Position numbers and translations under genes: made by a program. Shown here piece after piece: positions 43,990-56,863 of a stretch of DNA of 64,000 nucleotides. Location: positions 124,001 to 188,000 of the forward strand of contig JARBJD010000131.1 of NCBI GenBank assembly GCA_033064195.1, written 5' to 3'. This stretch comes from Blattamonas nauphoetae. Taxonomy: Eukaryota > Preaxostyla > Oxymonadida. Every line of letters begins with the position of its first letter. The first letter of the stretch is position 1. Below the pieces are notes generated by a model that was not told the origin of the DNA, did not search any database, and worked only from the letters and a program-made list of their open reading frames with translations.

Positions 43990-44004
43990 GTTTTTGATTT
44001 GGGT
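43990..44004 (-). promoter_or_regulatory. Family upstream motif, copy O
   Basis: ACCCAAATCAAAAACC begins exactly 36 nt before the chosen ATG on the minus strand. Only the ACCCA core is kept, but the spacing is the same as in eight other copies. Confidence 0.45.
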
Positions 44005-44161
44005 CAGAACTAAACGAAGATTACTCTTCACACTTTAGAGCGCGGATAGAAAGAAATAAATAGATATCGAAGTGAAAATGATAATATAGGCGATGAACTA
44101 GTTGCTCAATCGCAAAAAAAGACGTCTAAGTCCAGAGAGGATCTGGGCATATCCTTCCATC

Positions 44162-47100
44162 TCATCCCCTCGACCCCTTCTCTTCCGACTCTGTCTTCAA
44201 TTTCTTCACTTTCTCCCGAAGAGCCTCCATCTCGTCGTTCCACACTGCCTCTCTCAGCCTCATCTCTTCCTCCGCCTTTCGCGCCCTGTCCTCCATCTCA
44301 TGCGCCTTCGACACAACTCGGTCCACCTTCGTCCCGTCCCCACTCTTCACTGCCTGTGCCAATGCGATGCTCTGCTCTCGCGCCGTCGACAGCCGAGCCT
44401 TCACCCGCTTCAGCTCCAACACCAGCCGTTTGTTGTCTTCGATCACTCGCTTCAGAAGGTACTCATCGCCAGCACGCGTCTCCTTCACTTTCTCCAGCGC
44501 TGTGATCGTCTGCTGCTGTTGACTCGACAGTGACTGCAGTTTCGACAGCTGTGCTTGGAGCGACGACACATCACCGACGGATGGAGTGAGCGAAGGCGAC
44601 GATGTCGATGCATGCGTGTTCGACGAGAATGGCGGTGACTGCGGAGACGACGTGACAAGCGGCGAGGTCGGCAGTGTCGGCGTCCTGTCTGTCTGTGCAC
44701 GCCGCGGTGTTGGTTTGTGCTGGTTCGGTTGAAGCGACAGAACAGGAACCTGGTCCTTCCCTCGAGCTCCGTTGGCGTTGGTTTTGGGGAAGAGTGAGGG
44801 GACAGAGGGTGTGATGACAAACTGCGGAGTCGTCGGTGAGAGCGACGAAAAGCGAGGGCGTGCTTCGTCGGTCGTGGCGGACACAGGCGGAGAGATGTGC
44901 GGGAGGGGAGTCGTGGACTTCCTCCTCTTCGCCTCTTCCGCCTCCCGACTCTCCTTCTCACTCTTCTTCCCTTCTCTCGCCGACATCGATGTCAGTCGCC
45001 CCGGTGCTGCTTGTCCAGCATGTGGAGACTTCGAGTTGTTCTTTCGCATTTTCTCGTCTTCCTCTCGCTTTCTCCGTTCGTCTGCTGCTCGCCTGCGCTT
45101 CTCCTCTTCCTCGTCCATCTTCCGCTTCCACTCTTCGTCCTCTCGCGCTTTCGATTCGTCATCGGTGTTCCGTCGCTTTTGGCCATCGCTGCGTCGTTTC
45201 TCCTCTTCCTCTTTCTTCCTTCTGCTCTCCTCTTCTCGCTTTCGTCTCCCTTCCTCGTCCTTCTTTCGCATCCCATCCAGTTTCGACTGGAATCTCTCGT
45301 CTTCTTCCTTCCTTCTCATCTCTTCCTCTTCTCTTCGTCGTCGCGCTCGTTCTTCTTCACCACGCATTCTCTCCTCTTCTTCCCTTCTTTCCATTTCTTC
45401 TCGATTCCTTCTCATGTCTTCTCTTCTCTTCTTTCGCATCTCTTCTTCTTCCTTCCCTCGTCGTTCTTCGTCCTCCCGTCGCTTGTTCCTCAACCTCTCT
45501 TCTTCCAACTTCTTCGCTTCCAATCGCTTTCGCTTCTCGTCCATCTCTCTCCTTTTCTGATTCGATCCATTTCCCCTCTTTCCATTCTTCTTCCCTCCGG
45601 CCAAATGCTGCGATGTCAGTTCAGACAACGACAGAGACGAGAACAGCGACACGATCATCCGAACCGCCCCATTCTTCCTTCCTCGTCCCCCACTTTCCGA
45701 AGAATCTGCGCAGAAATCAGAAATGGGGACAGAATCGAACGAGACGAAGATTGGTGAGCGTGTGCGTGCTTGCTTGTGGAGGAGCGAGTGGAGAGGGAGG
45801 CAGATGCACCCAGCCAGCTCCAATTGTCCTTTCACTGACGGCATTTCGTTCGGCGACAATGGAAGAGAGGAGGGAAGGGTGAAGAATTCGACGACGAGCG
45901 AAAGAAAGGGAAGGAGGAAGACAGTCGAAGCGAGCATCGCTTGTGCTTCGAACGAACAGCCACCAGCACGCGCAACACCGAGTGTGGTGAGGGGAGAGGC
46001 AGAGGGCAGTGGGAGGGCGTTGGTGGCGATGGACGAGAGATCGAGAACGGCCATGAATTTTGAGATGACATCTTCCGATCCTTCCGAATCGTCTTTGGAA
46101 GTGTCGGCTTCCTGAGGAGAGGGGGATCCAGAATTTGGAGTGAGCGAGGGGGCAGACGGCGGGAGGAGAGCGAGATGCACAAAATGGCCGACGTCGACAC
46201 ACACGAACGGGAGGGATTCGTACCACAGCCCTTTCTTTTCGCTGTTTCCGTCGCCCCCTTCGCTTCCCCCTGTTTTCTCGTCCTGCCCTCCAACCATTCC
46301 GACCCCGCCGATTTCACGCCACGCCATCTTCACTTTCGTCCCTTGCCAGTATCTGTTTACGTTTGACACGATCCGACTCGTCACCAGGCAGACCTGTGAA
46401 TTGTCTTCTTGGAGCATCGAATCAAACAGGGAATGTCCACTAAACGGGAGTGAGATTGTGGTTTCGAAAAGAAACCCGGAAGACTTTGCTGGTTGTGTTG
46501 GGACAGCGGAAACTGAATGTGTCGATGGAGACGATGTATCGGTTGGGCTTGACGTGGAGATTGGCGTTTTCAGGCCATCTGAGCCCTTTCCCTTGCTTGA
46601 TCGTGTTTGCAGGTGTGTCACTTTCGTTTGCTGCCTCAGATGGTTTCGGAAGTTCACGGCGACCGAAAAGAAGAGAGAGATTGATGTGGTTGAATCGGTC
46701 GCCTTCAAAATGAAATATCGCGACGGAAAAGACGCCAGTCTAGAAAGATCAAATAAACATGAGAACTGGATCGTTGTCTGATTCGTCGTTGGATCTTCCG
46801 AGTTCAAAAACAGAAGAAGATGCATTCCTCCCTCAAAATCTGACATGGAAAGCGACTTTTCCATCGTTTCCATGAAATAGAGTCGCTGACGATTGTTTTC
46901 TTCATCAAAGGAGAGATTTCCTGGTTTGGTGTGGAACTCTTCCCAATCGTCGTTTCTGAAAAGAATACCGGAGACGAACGATCCAGCCGGGAGAAGCGCA
47001 GTCTTGGAGTGCAATGGATTCGACAGCGAGGTAAAATCTGTCGGCGATATTGAGAATATCGATGTGAACGATGGAGGCAGTCGAGATTCATTCGGAACGA

Positions 47101-48207
47101 AGCAAAACGGCCCGCCAGTCGAGCTCAGACTTGGAAGAATTGGGATCGATTGGTCTCGCCGCGTCAAAAGGGACGTATGGCTCCCTTCTGCCCAGAAGAA
47201 TGTCAATTTCAGTTCTGCCATGTTCGGAGTGGGTTTGTCCCCAAATCTGTCGAAAGGAATCAACTGAAGAGAGGATTCCACGGGAACTGTCGATCTGATG
47301 AGGCGGAGGCTGACCAGGACGATTCCAAGTCTTGAGTCATTTGTGTCGTGTTCGTTGTTCTGATGTGTGGCCGGTTCTGGGTACAGTGGAGAACGAACCA
47401 TGAACGATTGATGCTTTTCTGAGTTTATTTTTGCTCGCATTTCCTCCGAGAATTCTTCCATCTCCAGCTCATGGAAGAAATCACTTCTTGAGCATGAGGA
47501 GAAGACCGACGGTTCAGCCGCTTGGGGAATCGACAGAGGCACAAAACCATAAACTACATTCCACGAGTTAAGAGATTCGAGAGTTTCATCGTCGAGTTGG
47601 ACTGTGCCGAGTCCTTCCTCGATGACTGTATGGGTAAAGATCTGTTCACGAGGAGACTGGAACCCTATCTCTTCCTCAAAAGAGGGGGATATGTCAAATG
47701 ACAGTTCTTGAACAGTAGGCTGGGCGAGGAGAGCTGGGATGGGAGTTGACTGAGTTGCGAGGCGATTGAGCGCAAACTGCAGTGTAAGATTGCAGGGGTG
47801 AGAGTTAGATAGTTCTATAATGCAGATAAATAAACAAAACCAGTGATGTTTTCAGGAGTTTGTGGGAAAAATACAAATGAGAAAAAAGAGGAAGAAAAAA
47901 GGAGAGAAGAAGAATTATGTAAGAAATGTTTGTGAATGTTCATGAAAGGCACACTAAAATCGAAAGAAGACGGCGTAAAATGAGGAGATTTGTTCCGAGG
48001 AGCAAAAGGGGTTGATTGAGATTGAGGATCCTTTTGATTCTCGAGGAGAGTCATTTTCAACGACGCTAGAATGGGGTTCTGGATATGAAATGTCGACAAA
48101 AAATAGAAAAAAGCATGAAAGCAGACTGTTAGACGACATCCAAGAACAGAACAGCGAAGAGACGAAATGGTGCTTTTACTGATGGAAGGTGGAGAAGTGG
48201 AGCTCAT
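44162..48207 (-). CDS. 1273-residue protein with long K/R/E-rich helix and C-terminal coiled coil
   Basis: Three exons joined in frame: 48207-48127, 48078-47953 and 47776-44162, with introns of 48 nt (GTCTGC...CCAG) and 176 nt (GTGCCT...GCAG). Residues about 60-400 look like a folded beta-rich domain (LGIVLVSLRLI, TIQFSCLFDL, SLFFSVAVNF); about 400-800 are S/P/T-rich and disordered. About 808-982 is an almost uninterrupted K/R/E helix (EERLRNKRREDEERRGKEEE) typical of a single stable alpha-helix. About 1148-1270 is a coiled coil (LQAQLSKLQSLSSQQQQ, LEALREKVKKL-like). No enzyme motif; a cytoskeletal or scaffolding role is a guess. Pieces of this gene recur at 4915, 17440 and 28085. Confidence 0.7.
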
Positions 48208-48361
48208 GTTGACAAATTAGACACAAAAGTTCACGGATAACCGAAAAGAATGTTATAGAAGCTTGAAAAACGGCTACAAAGGGGAAGACGTTTTCAAGTC
48301 AACGATGGAAAAAATGGTGATTCGATCTACAAAAGTGTGATCAATTCGGATTACATCCTCA

Positions 48362-51300
48362 ATGAACCTCCCCCAGGACCTCCTCAGTCAAATTGAGGGG
48401 GATGCCACAGATCTATACCTGGGACGGTCTCCGCAGACGATTGCTGTAACACAACAAAGGCTCATGTCGTACACGAACCAGCCAAATAGTTTTGAGCTCT
48501 TGCAGACTGTCCTCTCCAATTCTCGGAATCCATATGCTCTTGTGTTCGCATCCTCATCTCTCATTTCGTTTGTCTCTGATGTGTGGGTGTCGATCAGTTT
48601 CGAACAGAAGAATGCCTTCAGTTTGTCAATTTGAATTTTTTTAGTCTTTATCTTTCTATTTCATCCCTCTCAATCCTCTCACTGATAGAAAATCTCCTCT
48701 TGTCGCTTCTGATAAACCATTTTCCAACCTTTCTCATCTCTGGATTTGCCACAGAGACCTTAGCCAATCAAACCAATTTTCAAGAGAATAAAGCAGCATT
48801 AATCCCACCTGCTCTCACTGCCGTCCAAAGTGTGAGCAAGCTGATGGCCTTTACCCTCAAGATGAGTTGGGTCGATGATTTTGAAAATGTGTCGATCGAT
48901 CCTCTTAGTCAATTCAACACGACAACCCCTGAAGTCCGTTTGGTTGGATTAGAAGTCATGAATGAGGTTTTGGATGTTGTGCAAAACAAAAATAAGCTGT
49001 TCTCCATGGACGAACACAAAAAGGTCTTTCTCTCCCTCTCTTCACAATATTTTGCTTTCATTGTCTCCTTTGTCGCATTAATTGGATCTTCTAACCATCT
49101 TTCTGATGCAGACAACAATGCAGTTTCTGAGTAATTGCCTCAAGGATTGTCACAACCTATTTGTGAACAGTCTCTCTCTGCATGTTGACAACTCCATTCA
49201 AATCGAATCAGGTCTGTAATTTTGCAAATTTCTCTCCATTTCTTGTCATATTTTCACCATTGTCACTTGCACTTTCACCATATCTCCCTCGCTCACTCCT
49301 CCTCTCATCATCTATCATTAGAAGCTGTGAAGAATCGTATGTTCACCAGTACTCTCAATCTTGGACAAAAAATATGGAATTATGAATTTGAACTGGAGCC
49401 TCTGTCCAATCCTGATGAATTCTCCTCCGTCAATGTCTGTCGTCTTTTCTTTCGCGATTTTGCAACAATTTTTGGGCATTTCGTCCTGAATTGTCTTCTT
49501 TTTTGTTCTTTTCCGGTTTTCATACTTCATCTCGATTATCTCACCCTTAGCCTCCAGATTCGTGGTCAACGTTATTTCAGACTCCCGCACTTGTTGATCT
49601 GTTGTTCAAAGCATACCACAGCCCCATTGCACAAAACCACCACAGAACACTCGTTTGCCCGTTGATATTCTCCGCAATTCCTCTCATATGCTCCTTCCCC
49701 GTCGTCAGATTGTCCAAATCCTCGTCCAGCTCAGCCGAATGCGAAAAGAGGCGTGGAACACCCTCGACGACACAACGCTCTTCCTCGGCGTGTGCATCCA
49801 CCACATCCTCGCCCTCACCCAGTCCCAGCTCGGTGTCTTTCCTTTTGGTTTCATCCGCTTCAGGATTCGAAGACCATAACACCTTCCACGGCCTCTGCCG
49901 CCTGATCCTCTCGCTCTTCCACCACACCACACGCGTCGTGTACTCCTCCCCGCTCCTCCCGCTCCTCTTCCCTCCGCTGGCCAACCTCACACACATCGCC
50001 TGCACGCACTGGACGTGGTCGTCGCACTCTCTTCATTATCTGATGTCAGTTTGGAAGCGACTCGCCATGTTCTCGCCAAGCGACGAGGAGAACGCTAAAT
50101 CGCAGGAAATCCGAAAGGAGGAGTGGAGGCGAGCACGCGAGAGGTGGGAGAGGAGAAGAGTGGATGGCGAGGGTGTTGTGTGGGTGGAAGCGAAGCCGTC
50201 GCCTGACCCCTCCACTCTCCCTTCTTCTCCAGACACCATTCCGCCTTTCCTCGTCTCGTCCCACCAGCCATTCTCCGTCAACCACGCTGCTCTCCTCACC
50301 TCTCCCTCGCTTCCTGAAGGCTGTGCAAGTGCTCTCAACTCGTTTTTCATCTCTCTCATTTTTGATGAAAGCGAGGAACAGCGAGTAAGTGCACAGGCAG
50401 GCTTCGGGTGGAAGATGTGTGTGGAGCAGATGGGACAGATCTTTCTCGAAGCGCAGGAGGACAAGACGAGGAAGCGGGCGCAGGGCGAAGTGATGTTCGG
50501 TTTGGATTGATTTCTTGCTTTCTCTTCTCTCTTCTGCTACAGATCCCGACAATGTGTTGGACGAAGACGCGACGGTTCGGCTGCTCGGCCCGCTGCTGTT
50601 GTATCCATCCAACAACCTCCACACCAACATCATCAACGCGTCCACCAGCTCTCTCAACGCGTTCGTCGCAGCGTGGCAAGAAGTGGAAACACGCACCATC
50701 TCGCGAGGTCGGCCACTCCTTCTTTTCATCTCCCCGCCTCCATTTCTCCTACTTTCGCCCCCCTTTCTGTCTCAGCTGCTCCTTCGTTCGTTTATGCCCA
50801 GCTGTCACTTGGCACGATCTTCCAGCTGACTTCCGGCTTCATCTCGTCCATCAACCGAACAATGACAACCGAGTCCCCGCTCGAGTTCAAAGTGCACCTC
50901 ATCTCAGTTTGCATGTCGGCTGTGCAGCACGAGAAGGAGCGGTTCCTGAAGGAGAAGGAGCGGAGGGCGATGGGAGGGCAGGAGGACGACGATTCGGGCG
51001 ATGACATGGAGTCGTTTCTGATGCGAGCGATCTTTGCCTTCTTCCACGACTTCAAGACATTCTGCATCTCAACTGGAGTGCGTTCTGATGAGCAGGTCTG
51101 CTTTCTTCCTTTTTTGATCCCGTTCAGCTCTTCTCTCGACTCGGTGCCCTCCACAACCTACACACAGGCACCCAGGCGCTGGCCTTCCTCATTTCGTTCT
51201 CGCTGACTGTCCTCCGAACGACAAATCGCTCCCAAACTGCCATCCGCGCACTCGCCTTCCTCGACGACGTGGCGTCTGGATACATCTCGCAGACGCAACT

Positions 51301-53075
51301 GCTGCAGATGGAGGAGATGGACGATGTGCTGATCAACCACACGGTCGACACCATCCCCTCACTCGCCGAGCCGTCCGCAATCCACACGCAGCTGTTCCAG
51401 TTGTTGGGAAGGATGATCCAGAACGACGCGAAGAGTGAGATGTGGGACAGATTCGTCCTCCCGTTCCAGCAGACACTCCAAAACCTGCAGAACACAGCCA
51501 GTCAGAACAGCTCGAATGGCGGTGTGCTCGCTTCGTCCTCAGCCTCATTCCTCTCTCCTTCTCTCCTTCTCTCCTCTGTCTCCCTCTCTCATCTTTCTCT
51601 CTCTCCTCTCAAGTGCCCATCGCCTCGTCCATCCCGCTTGGCCTGCTTGTCTCGTTCTTCGACTCGCTCGCTGGACTGTCGCGGTCGATCCTCAACGCCG
51701 ACTTCAATCGCCGCCTGTTCTCGCTCCTCACTCCCAACTTCTCGCTCTTCACAGCGCTCTTTGCCTGCCTCAAAGACGACTCGGACTTTGCGGAGTCGTT
51801 TCTGAAGTTCATCTTCGAACTGACAGACAACAAGCACATGCGACTGCAGCTGGGCGTGGCCAACTCGGACGCCATCCATCTCTTCCGAACAGTGGCTGAT
51901 GTGGCCGTGCTGGTGCAGGAGCTGGTGGAAGCACAGGGTGTGTCCAGTCGTTTTCCTCTTCATCTTCTCTTGCTCTCCTTCTCCTCCCTTTCGTCTTCTC
52001 CCCTCCACAGACCTCGCCCCTTCCTCTGTCCCCACTCCCACTCCCGTCCCCTTCGCCTCCGTCTCCACTCGCCACGTTCCTCGCTCGGCCATCGCCGAAT
52101 TCAGCCGCGTCGCCGAGCCTCTCCGCCTGCTCCTCGGCTCCGTCAACCGCATCTTCAAAGGGCAGTACGTGCCGTTCGCTGTGTGCGAGCTTTTCGGCGA
52201 CCCATCGTTCGGACGGTTGGAAACTGCGGTCAATCAGACACTCGATTTGGTTGGGCAGGGGAGAGTTTTCGTGTGTTGTGCTGTGTTTTCATGTCTTCGC
52301 TTTGTGTGTTCTTCTTCTTCAGTTCTATCCCGAGTTGGCCCTGGAAGTGTTGACATTCATCAACCATCTTCTCTCGTTCTCCATCCGACTCCCTCGCACA
52401 CTTCTCCCAGCCACTCTTGTCTCGTTTCTCAACATCACCCTCGCCGCTCTCAACTCGTTCAGTCTGTCATTCTTCCTGCCTTCTCTCATTTCTCCTCTTT
52501 CTCTTCCTTTCTCTTTCTCTCTCCCTCTTCTCTCAGACACGACCCTCTCCGATGTGGGCTGCACCATCCTCGACACCCTCTTCACCCACCTCTTCGAATT
52601 CCCGTCCTCCCCACTCGCTCTCATCGTCACTGCCATCGAACAGGACAACCCGCAGCTGCCCTGCCTCCTCCTTTCTCTCCTCTTCCGCCTCGTCCTCAGC
52701 AGAGAGAAGCGTGTGCATGACATCGCTGCTGATGCTTTGTTTGTGGCGCTTCTCACTCATCAGCAGGTCTGCTTTGTTTGGTTCGGTCACTTCGGATCCT
52801 TCTCTTGCCATCTTTTCTCCATCCAGCATTATTCTTCTTTCATCGCCTCGTTCTCCTCCTCTGTCCCACCCGACCAAAGTGACTCTTTCCTCCATCTGAT
52901 GCAGCATACCCTCTTCGCCTCTCTCCCCCTCGCCACCACACTCTCCTCTCGTCGCACCTTCATTGCCAACCTCGACGCCGTCTTCACTCAGTTCAGGCGC
53001 GTCTTTGTCAACGTTGCGATTCCCATCCGACTCCCGACACTCACCCTCAGCTCCGAGAAATCTTGGATGTCCTGA
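48362..53075 (+). CDS. XPO7: Exportin-7-like (RanBP16) nuclear transport receptor, multi-exon
   Basis: Importin-beta superfamily HEAT protein that carries cargo through nuclear pores with Ran-GTP. The N-terminus (NSFELLQTVLSNSRNPYALVF, SSSLISFVSD) matches the exportin-7 first repeats. A 68-nt intron (48621-48688, GTTTGT...TGATAG) joins EQKNAF to KNLLLSLLINHFPTFL, like [20 protein letters not shown] in exportin-7. Further matches: TLKMSWVDD with VRLVGLEVMNEVLD (about 48845-48975); TFHGLCRLILSLF and HSLHYLMSVWKRLA (about 49885-50070); DNKHMRLQLGVANSDAIHLF (about 51825-51885); YVPFAVCELFGDPSFG (about 52165-52210); DTTLSDVGCTILDTLFTHLF (about 52540-52600); SRRTFIANLDAVFTQFRR near the end. At least eight introns; not all junctions resolved. 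Confidence 0.78.
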
Positions 53076-53285
53076 ATTTGTCTACAGGATCATGTTTTAT
53101 GTCTTTTTTGCTGTTTTTGGATTCGATCACAAGAACAAGTCTTTCACGTCTTATTTTAGCGACCTTTCGGCTTCACCGTTGGCGCTTGTCAACTATATGT
53201 ATTTTGATATGATCGCTGCTATTTTTCATACGGTTCTTTTCGATGAAGTGAGAAAGGAAATCAATTTCAAAAAATGGGTTACGAT

Positions 53286-56200
53286 TCACTCGTCTCCCTC
53301 GTTTTCAAAATAAATGTACAGAATGTCGTTGGTAAACTCAGAGCTGATCACCTGCTTGCAGCTGAACGTTGGTAGAGGGACCACGATGGAGAAATGCTGG
53401 GTTACAGAGGTGTCAATTGGGAGCGTCGAGATCTGATTCAAAAAGTCGTACAGTGCATCCTGCGAGGAGGAAGACACAGAAGAGAATCACTTGAGAGAGG
53501 AGAAGAGAACAAACCACTCGCGATTGTGTTCCATTTCGCTTCACTGCTTCGACAGACAAGCCGTCGTCGACAATCGCGACTCGGATGTCGTCAGCGTGGC
53601 ATCCGGCCAGTTCAAACCGAAAGACAGTGCACGACACGTCAGACTGAACAGAAACAGAAATGAACAGGACGGGGATTGAACACACTCGAGTCAGGGCGGT
53701 TGGCGTAATTGTGTTGTCGTCTTCGATCGCCATGTAGCGCGGCCAGCCTGTCGAACTCCCCCAAAACGAGTCGGGGCAGGTCAGGTCGTCGGGCGGGGTG
53801 GGACGAGTGGCGAAAGATTGTTGAGTGTTGAGCATCACGCTGTGTACAGTCTTGTTGGATTGATTGGAGTCAGTCTAGAAAAATAAAGATGATGAGAACA
53901 CACTCGATCCTTCTCTTTCCCCTCTCCCTTCCGCATCCCATCTCGTCGCCTCATCAGTTCTTCAATTGTGGTTGTCACTGTCTCCAACCGTTCTCGATTC
54001 TTCCGAAACTGATTCGTCGATCCGGGCTCTTCTTGCGAGTCCAGAAGTTGCTCGGCGTTGTCCAGCGCTCTCTCGAACGCCGCCACTTCGCTTTCAAACA
54101 GCGTGCGGAGCGCAGACAGACGAGGAACGTGTTTCTGCGCTTTCTGAACAGTCTTCCGAAGAGAGTCCCGCTCCTTCTTCCTTTTCTCGTCTTCTTTCTG
54201 CTTTTTGTCCATCCTGCTCACCAAACTCTCCAGATCCTGCGTCTTCCTCTTCAGCTCTCCCACATCGGGGCGTGTTGGCTGATCTCCAAGCCACGTCCGA
54301 ATCTCGCCCAATTTCAACCGCAGCTCGGCCTCATCCTGCTGCTTCATCTGCCGTTTCCCACTTCCCAACTCTGTCTCCAACGTGAGGCACAAATCCTCCA
54401 GCTGTGCTCGCTTTGTTTCCGAGTCCTTCTGTCGCATGTCCTGTCGAAGCATCTTCAGCTCCTCGTCGACCCACTGCTGCATCACCCGCGGGTCGGTGCG
54501 GCCAGTGTAGAGCACGTGAGGCGAGAGAGTGACAGCGTCGGCGAGGTTGGGTGGAGGGGTGGAGGCGGGGAGAGTTGAGGGTGTGGTGATGGAGTGTGGT
54601 GACGTCGTTCGTGGGGCGACAGGGAAATGTGTGGTGGGATGGACTGGTGTGGGTTGTTGGATGGGAAGTGGGGTGTCGTTTTCTGTCGACGGCGGCACAG
54701 CGATGACGTGCTGAAGGGAGACGATCCCGCTCGAATCGATCTCGCCCACAATTCCGACAGACGTTGTCGATTCTGGGCACTCCACGAGCATCGCAGACAA
54801 ACACGACGGGACTGCGAAATCGGGGGAGTTGTGTGAGAGCGATGGAGTTTGTGGAGTGTGGGCTTCGACGAGCACTTCGGTGAGTTCGGAGGAGTGGGTG
54901 GGGAGGGGCAGGAAGACTGTCGATTTGGTTGTGTACGGATCACCCTTTCGGAAAAGGACCGATTTGGAGGCAGCATCCGATGGGACAGAGAAAGGAGAGA
55001 ATGGGAAGTCGACGGGAGGATGGGGCTCGTCATCAGAAGAGGGACTGTCTGCACGAATTGTGTCAGCTGCGGACTCGTCGGAAGGTCGGCTGAATGTTGG
55101 AGTTGGGCGATGGCGTGCATAAACGACGACATCTCGAGTGAGAATCTCAGTCAGCTCCAACCGACGTCTTTTTCCGATTTCGAGGTCCAAAGTGCGGTCC
55201 AGTTGCTCAATAAGCGACGGAAGGGGAATTTCGGAGTTTTCCTCCTTCTTCATCCGCACAAAGTCGGCGATTTGCAGATGGTCGGCTAAAACAGCGCATC
55301 CGTAGGAGACAGCCTCGGAATCCGACAAAGTCCGCCTCACCTTCACTCCAAGATCAGGATAGCACGGAATACTCTCTGGCGAGACGAAGAGAGGGCGAGA
55401 GGATGTTGAGACTGGGCTCGGAGAAATCGACAAATCCTGCGAATGAGTCAGCTTACAAGCCCCAAAAAGGGTCTCCAAAACGTTTTGGAGAAATGGGGTT
55501 CGGGTTGCCTGTCCAATTAATTCGATCGCATCGAGTTTGAGCGTTGACGTGTCGGCCTCTGAATATAACGAAAAAGAACTGCTCATCGATGTCTCCTGCG
55601 TCAATCTGGAAATTCTTGCTAGTGCGTCATCCACACCACTTTTGACAGTGTTTTCGAGGATTTCCGCCAGTGGTGCAATAAGTGCTTCGTATTCTGTTCG
55701 AGTCACTGTTACTGATGCATCAGATTTTCCCTCACCAAGAGAGATACTCTTTGTGACGGAAACCTCACTTGATAGACATATTTTGATGTTTTCGCACAGA
55801 TCCCAGAGCGTCTGACCAAAATCGAGATCATCTCTGATCAGCGTGGATGATGCAGGATAGGCCTCCAGAAGTCGACGTTGAACTTCATCAACAAGCAATT
55901 GAGTCATGCGATTTCCCGATACATCCAATGACCAGACATGACTCAGTGATGTCAAACGAGTTCCATTCTTCATCCTTGACAGGTGAAAAAACGAAATATG
56001 GAGGGCACTTGATCCACAGTCGATGATAACAAGTGTGAAAGGAGAGATAGGGTGCTGGAGTAAGACATATTTGAGCTGCGTGAATGCGATGGCGGCTGAT
56101 GAGAAATGAGATTTAATGGCAAAGAAAGAGAAAATACCAGCTGTTGTTTCATACACAACAGACAACACATTCAGTGAGCAAATTTCAGCTGCGGCCAACA

Positions 56201-56863
56201 GAGCCTGTCTTTGTGATTGGTTCCAAGAGGTTGGAACGGACAAGACGACTGACGCACGTGACAGAAAGTCTTTCTGGGTCGTTTGCCTTCGGAATGGAGT
56301 TGATAAACGGACGAAAAAGAGCGAAAAAGAAAAGTTATGAAAAATGAACAGAAATAGTGGCAAACGGGATTGACTTCGATGAGTTCTGAGGAGTATCAGC
56401 TGGTCCGACACACTCATCTATCACTTTCCGCAAAAACATTCCTGTAATGTCCAAAAAAATGATTTAGAAAGAAGAAGCTACCTGTTATTTGCTCAACAGA
56501 GAAGGCTGATAAAACGTTCGTCGAACGGTATGGACTCTCAAATATGTGGGACTGTAGATACAGCTCATTGCATTTCCAATCAACAGATGGAACATTCATT
56601 CGTTTGTACTCTCCGAGTTTTTCTTTGAAAGCGGTGATTTGGTGTGAACGTTCGCTATTGCGAGGAATACGACGAACATTGTTTTCGAGAACGAGTTGTG
56701 TTGGATATGATCTCTCTCCATCACCGTTCAATGTGCATGAAATGAACTGAGATAGGTTGGACGAGAGAGATGACGATTTCATGAATGAGCGGAGTGGAGC
56801 GGAAATAACTGTCGATGATGTTCCAAAATCAATTCCGAAACCTAAATGTGGATCAAAACTCAC
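53286..56863 (-). CDS. Hsp110-type chaperone, apparently fused to a C-terminal alpha-crystallin/CS-like domain
   Basis: Exon 1 (56863-56482) starts with the Hsp70-family phosphate loop GIDFGTSSTVIS. A 40-nt intron (56442-56481) joins EQIT to GMFLRKVIDECVGPAD. Exon 2 onward has SVPTSWNQSQRQALLAAAEI, VIIDCGSSALHISFF, LDVSGNRMTQLLVDEVQRR, VELIGQATRTPFLQ-like and SDSEAVSYGCAVLADHL, then the substrate domain and C-terminal helices (KRAQLEDLCLTLETELGSG, RTWLGDQPTRPDVGELK), as in Hsp110/Sse. At 53903-53875 a 29-nt T-rich GT-AG intron links KEKDR in frame to a second module: CTVFRFELAGCHADDIRVAI, then SIVVPLPTFSCKQVISSEF and LYIYFENEGDE, resembling an Hsp20/CS fold with two more in-frame introns. Without that splice the Hsp110 frame stops at 53835, overlapping an ATG (TGATG). 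Confidence 0.72.

Noticed and set aside
44772-45882. Three long plus-strand open frames of 260-350 codons
   Set aside because: They are S/R/L-rich antisense shadows of the K/R/E-rich helix of the minus-strand gene, which has the coherent coiled-coil pattern and in-phase introns.
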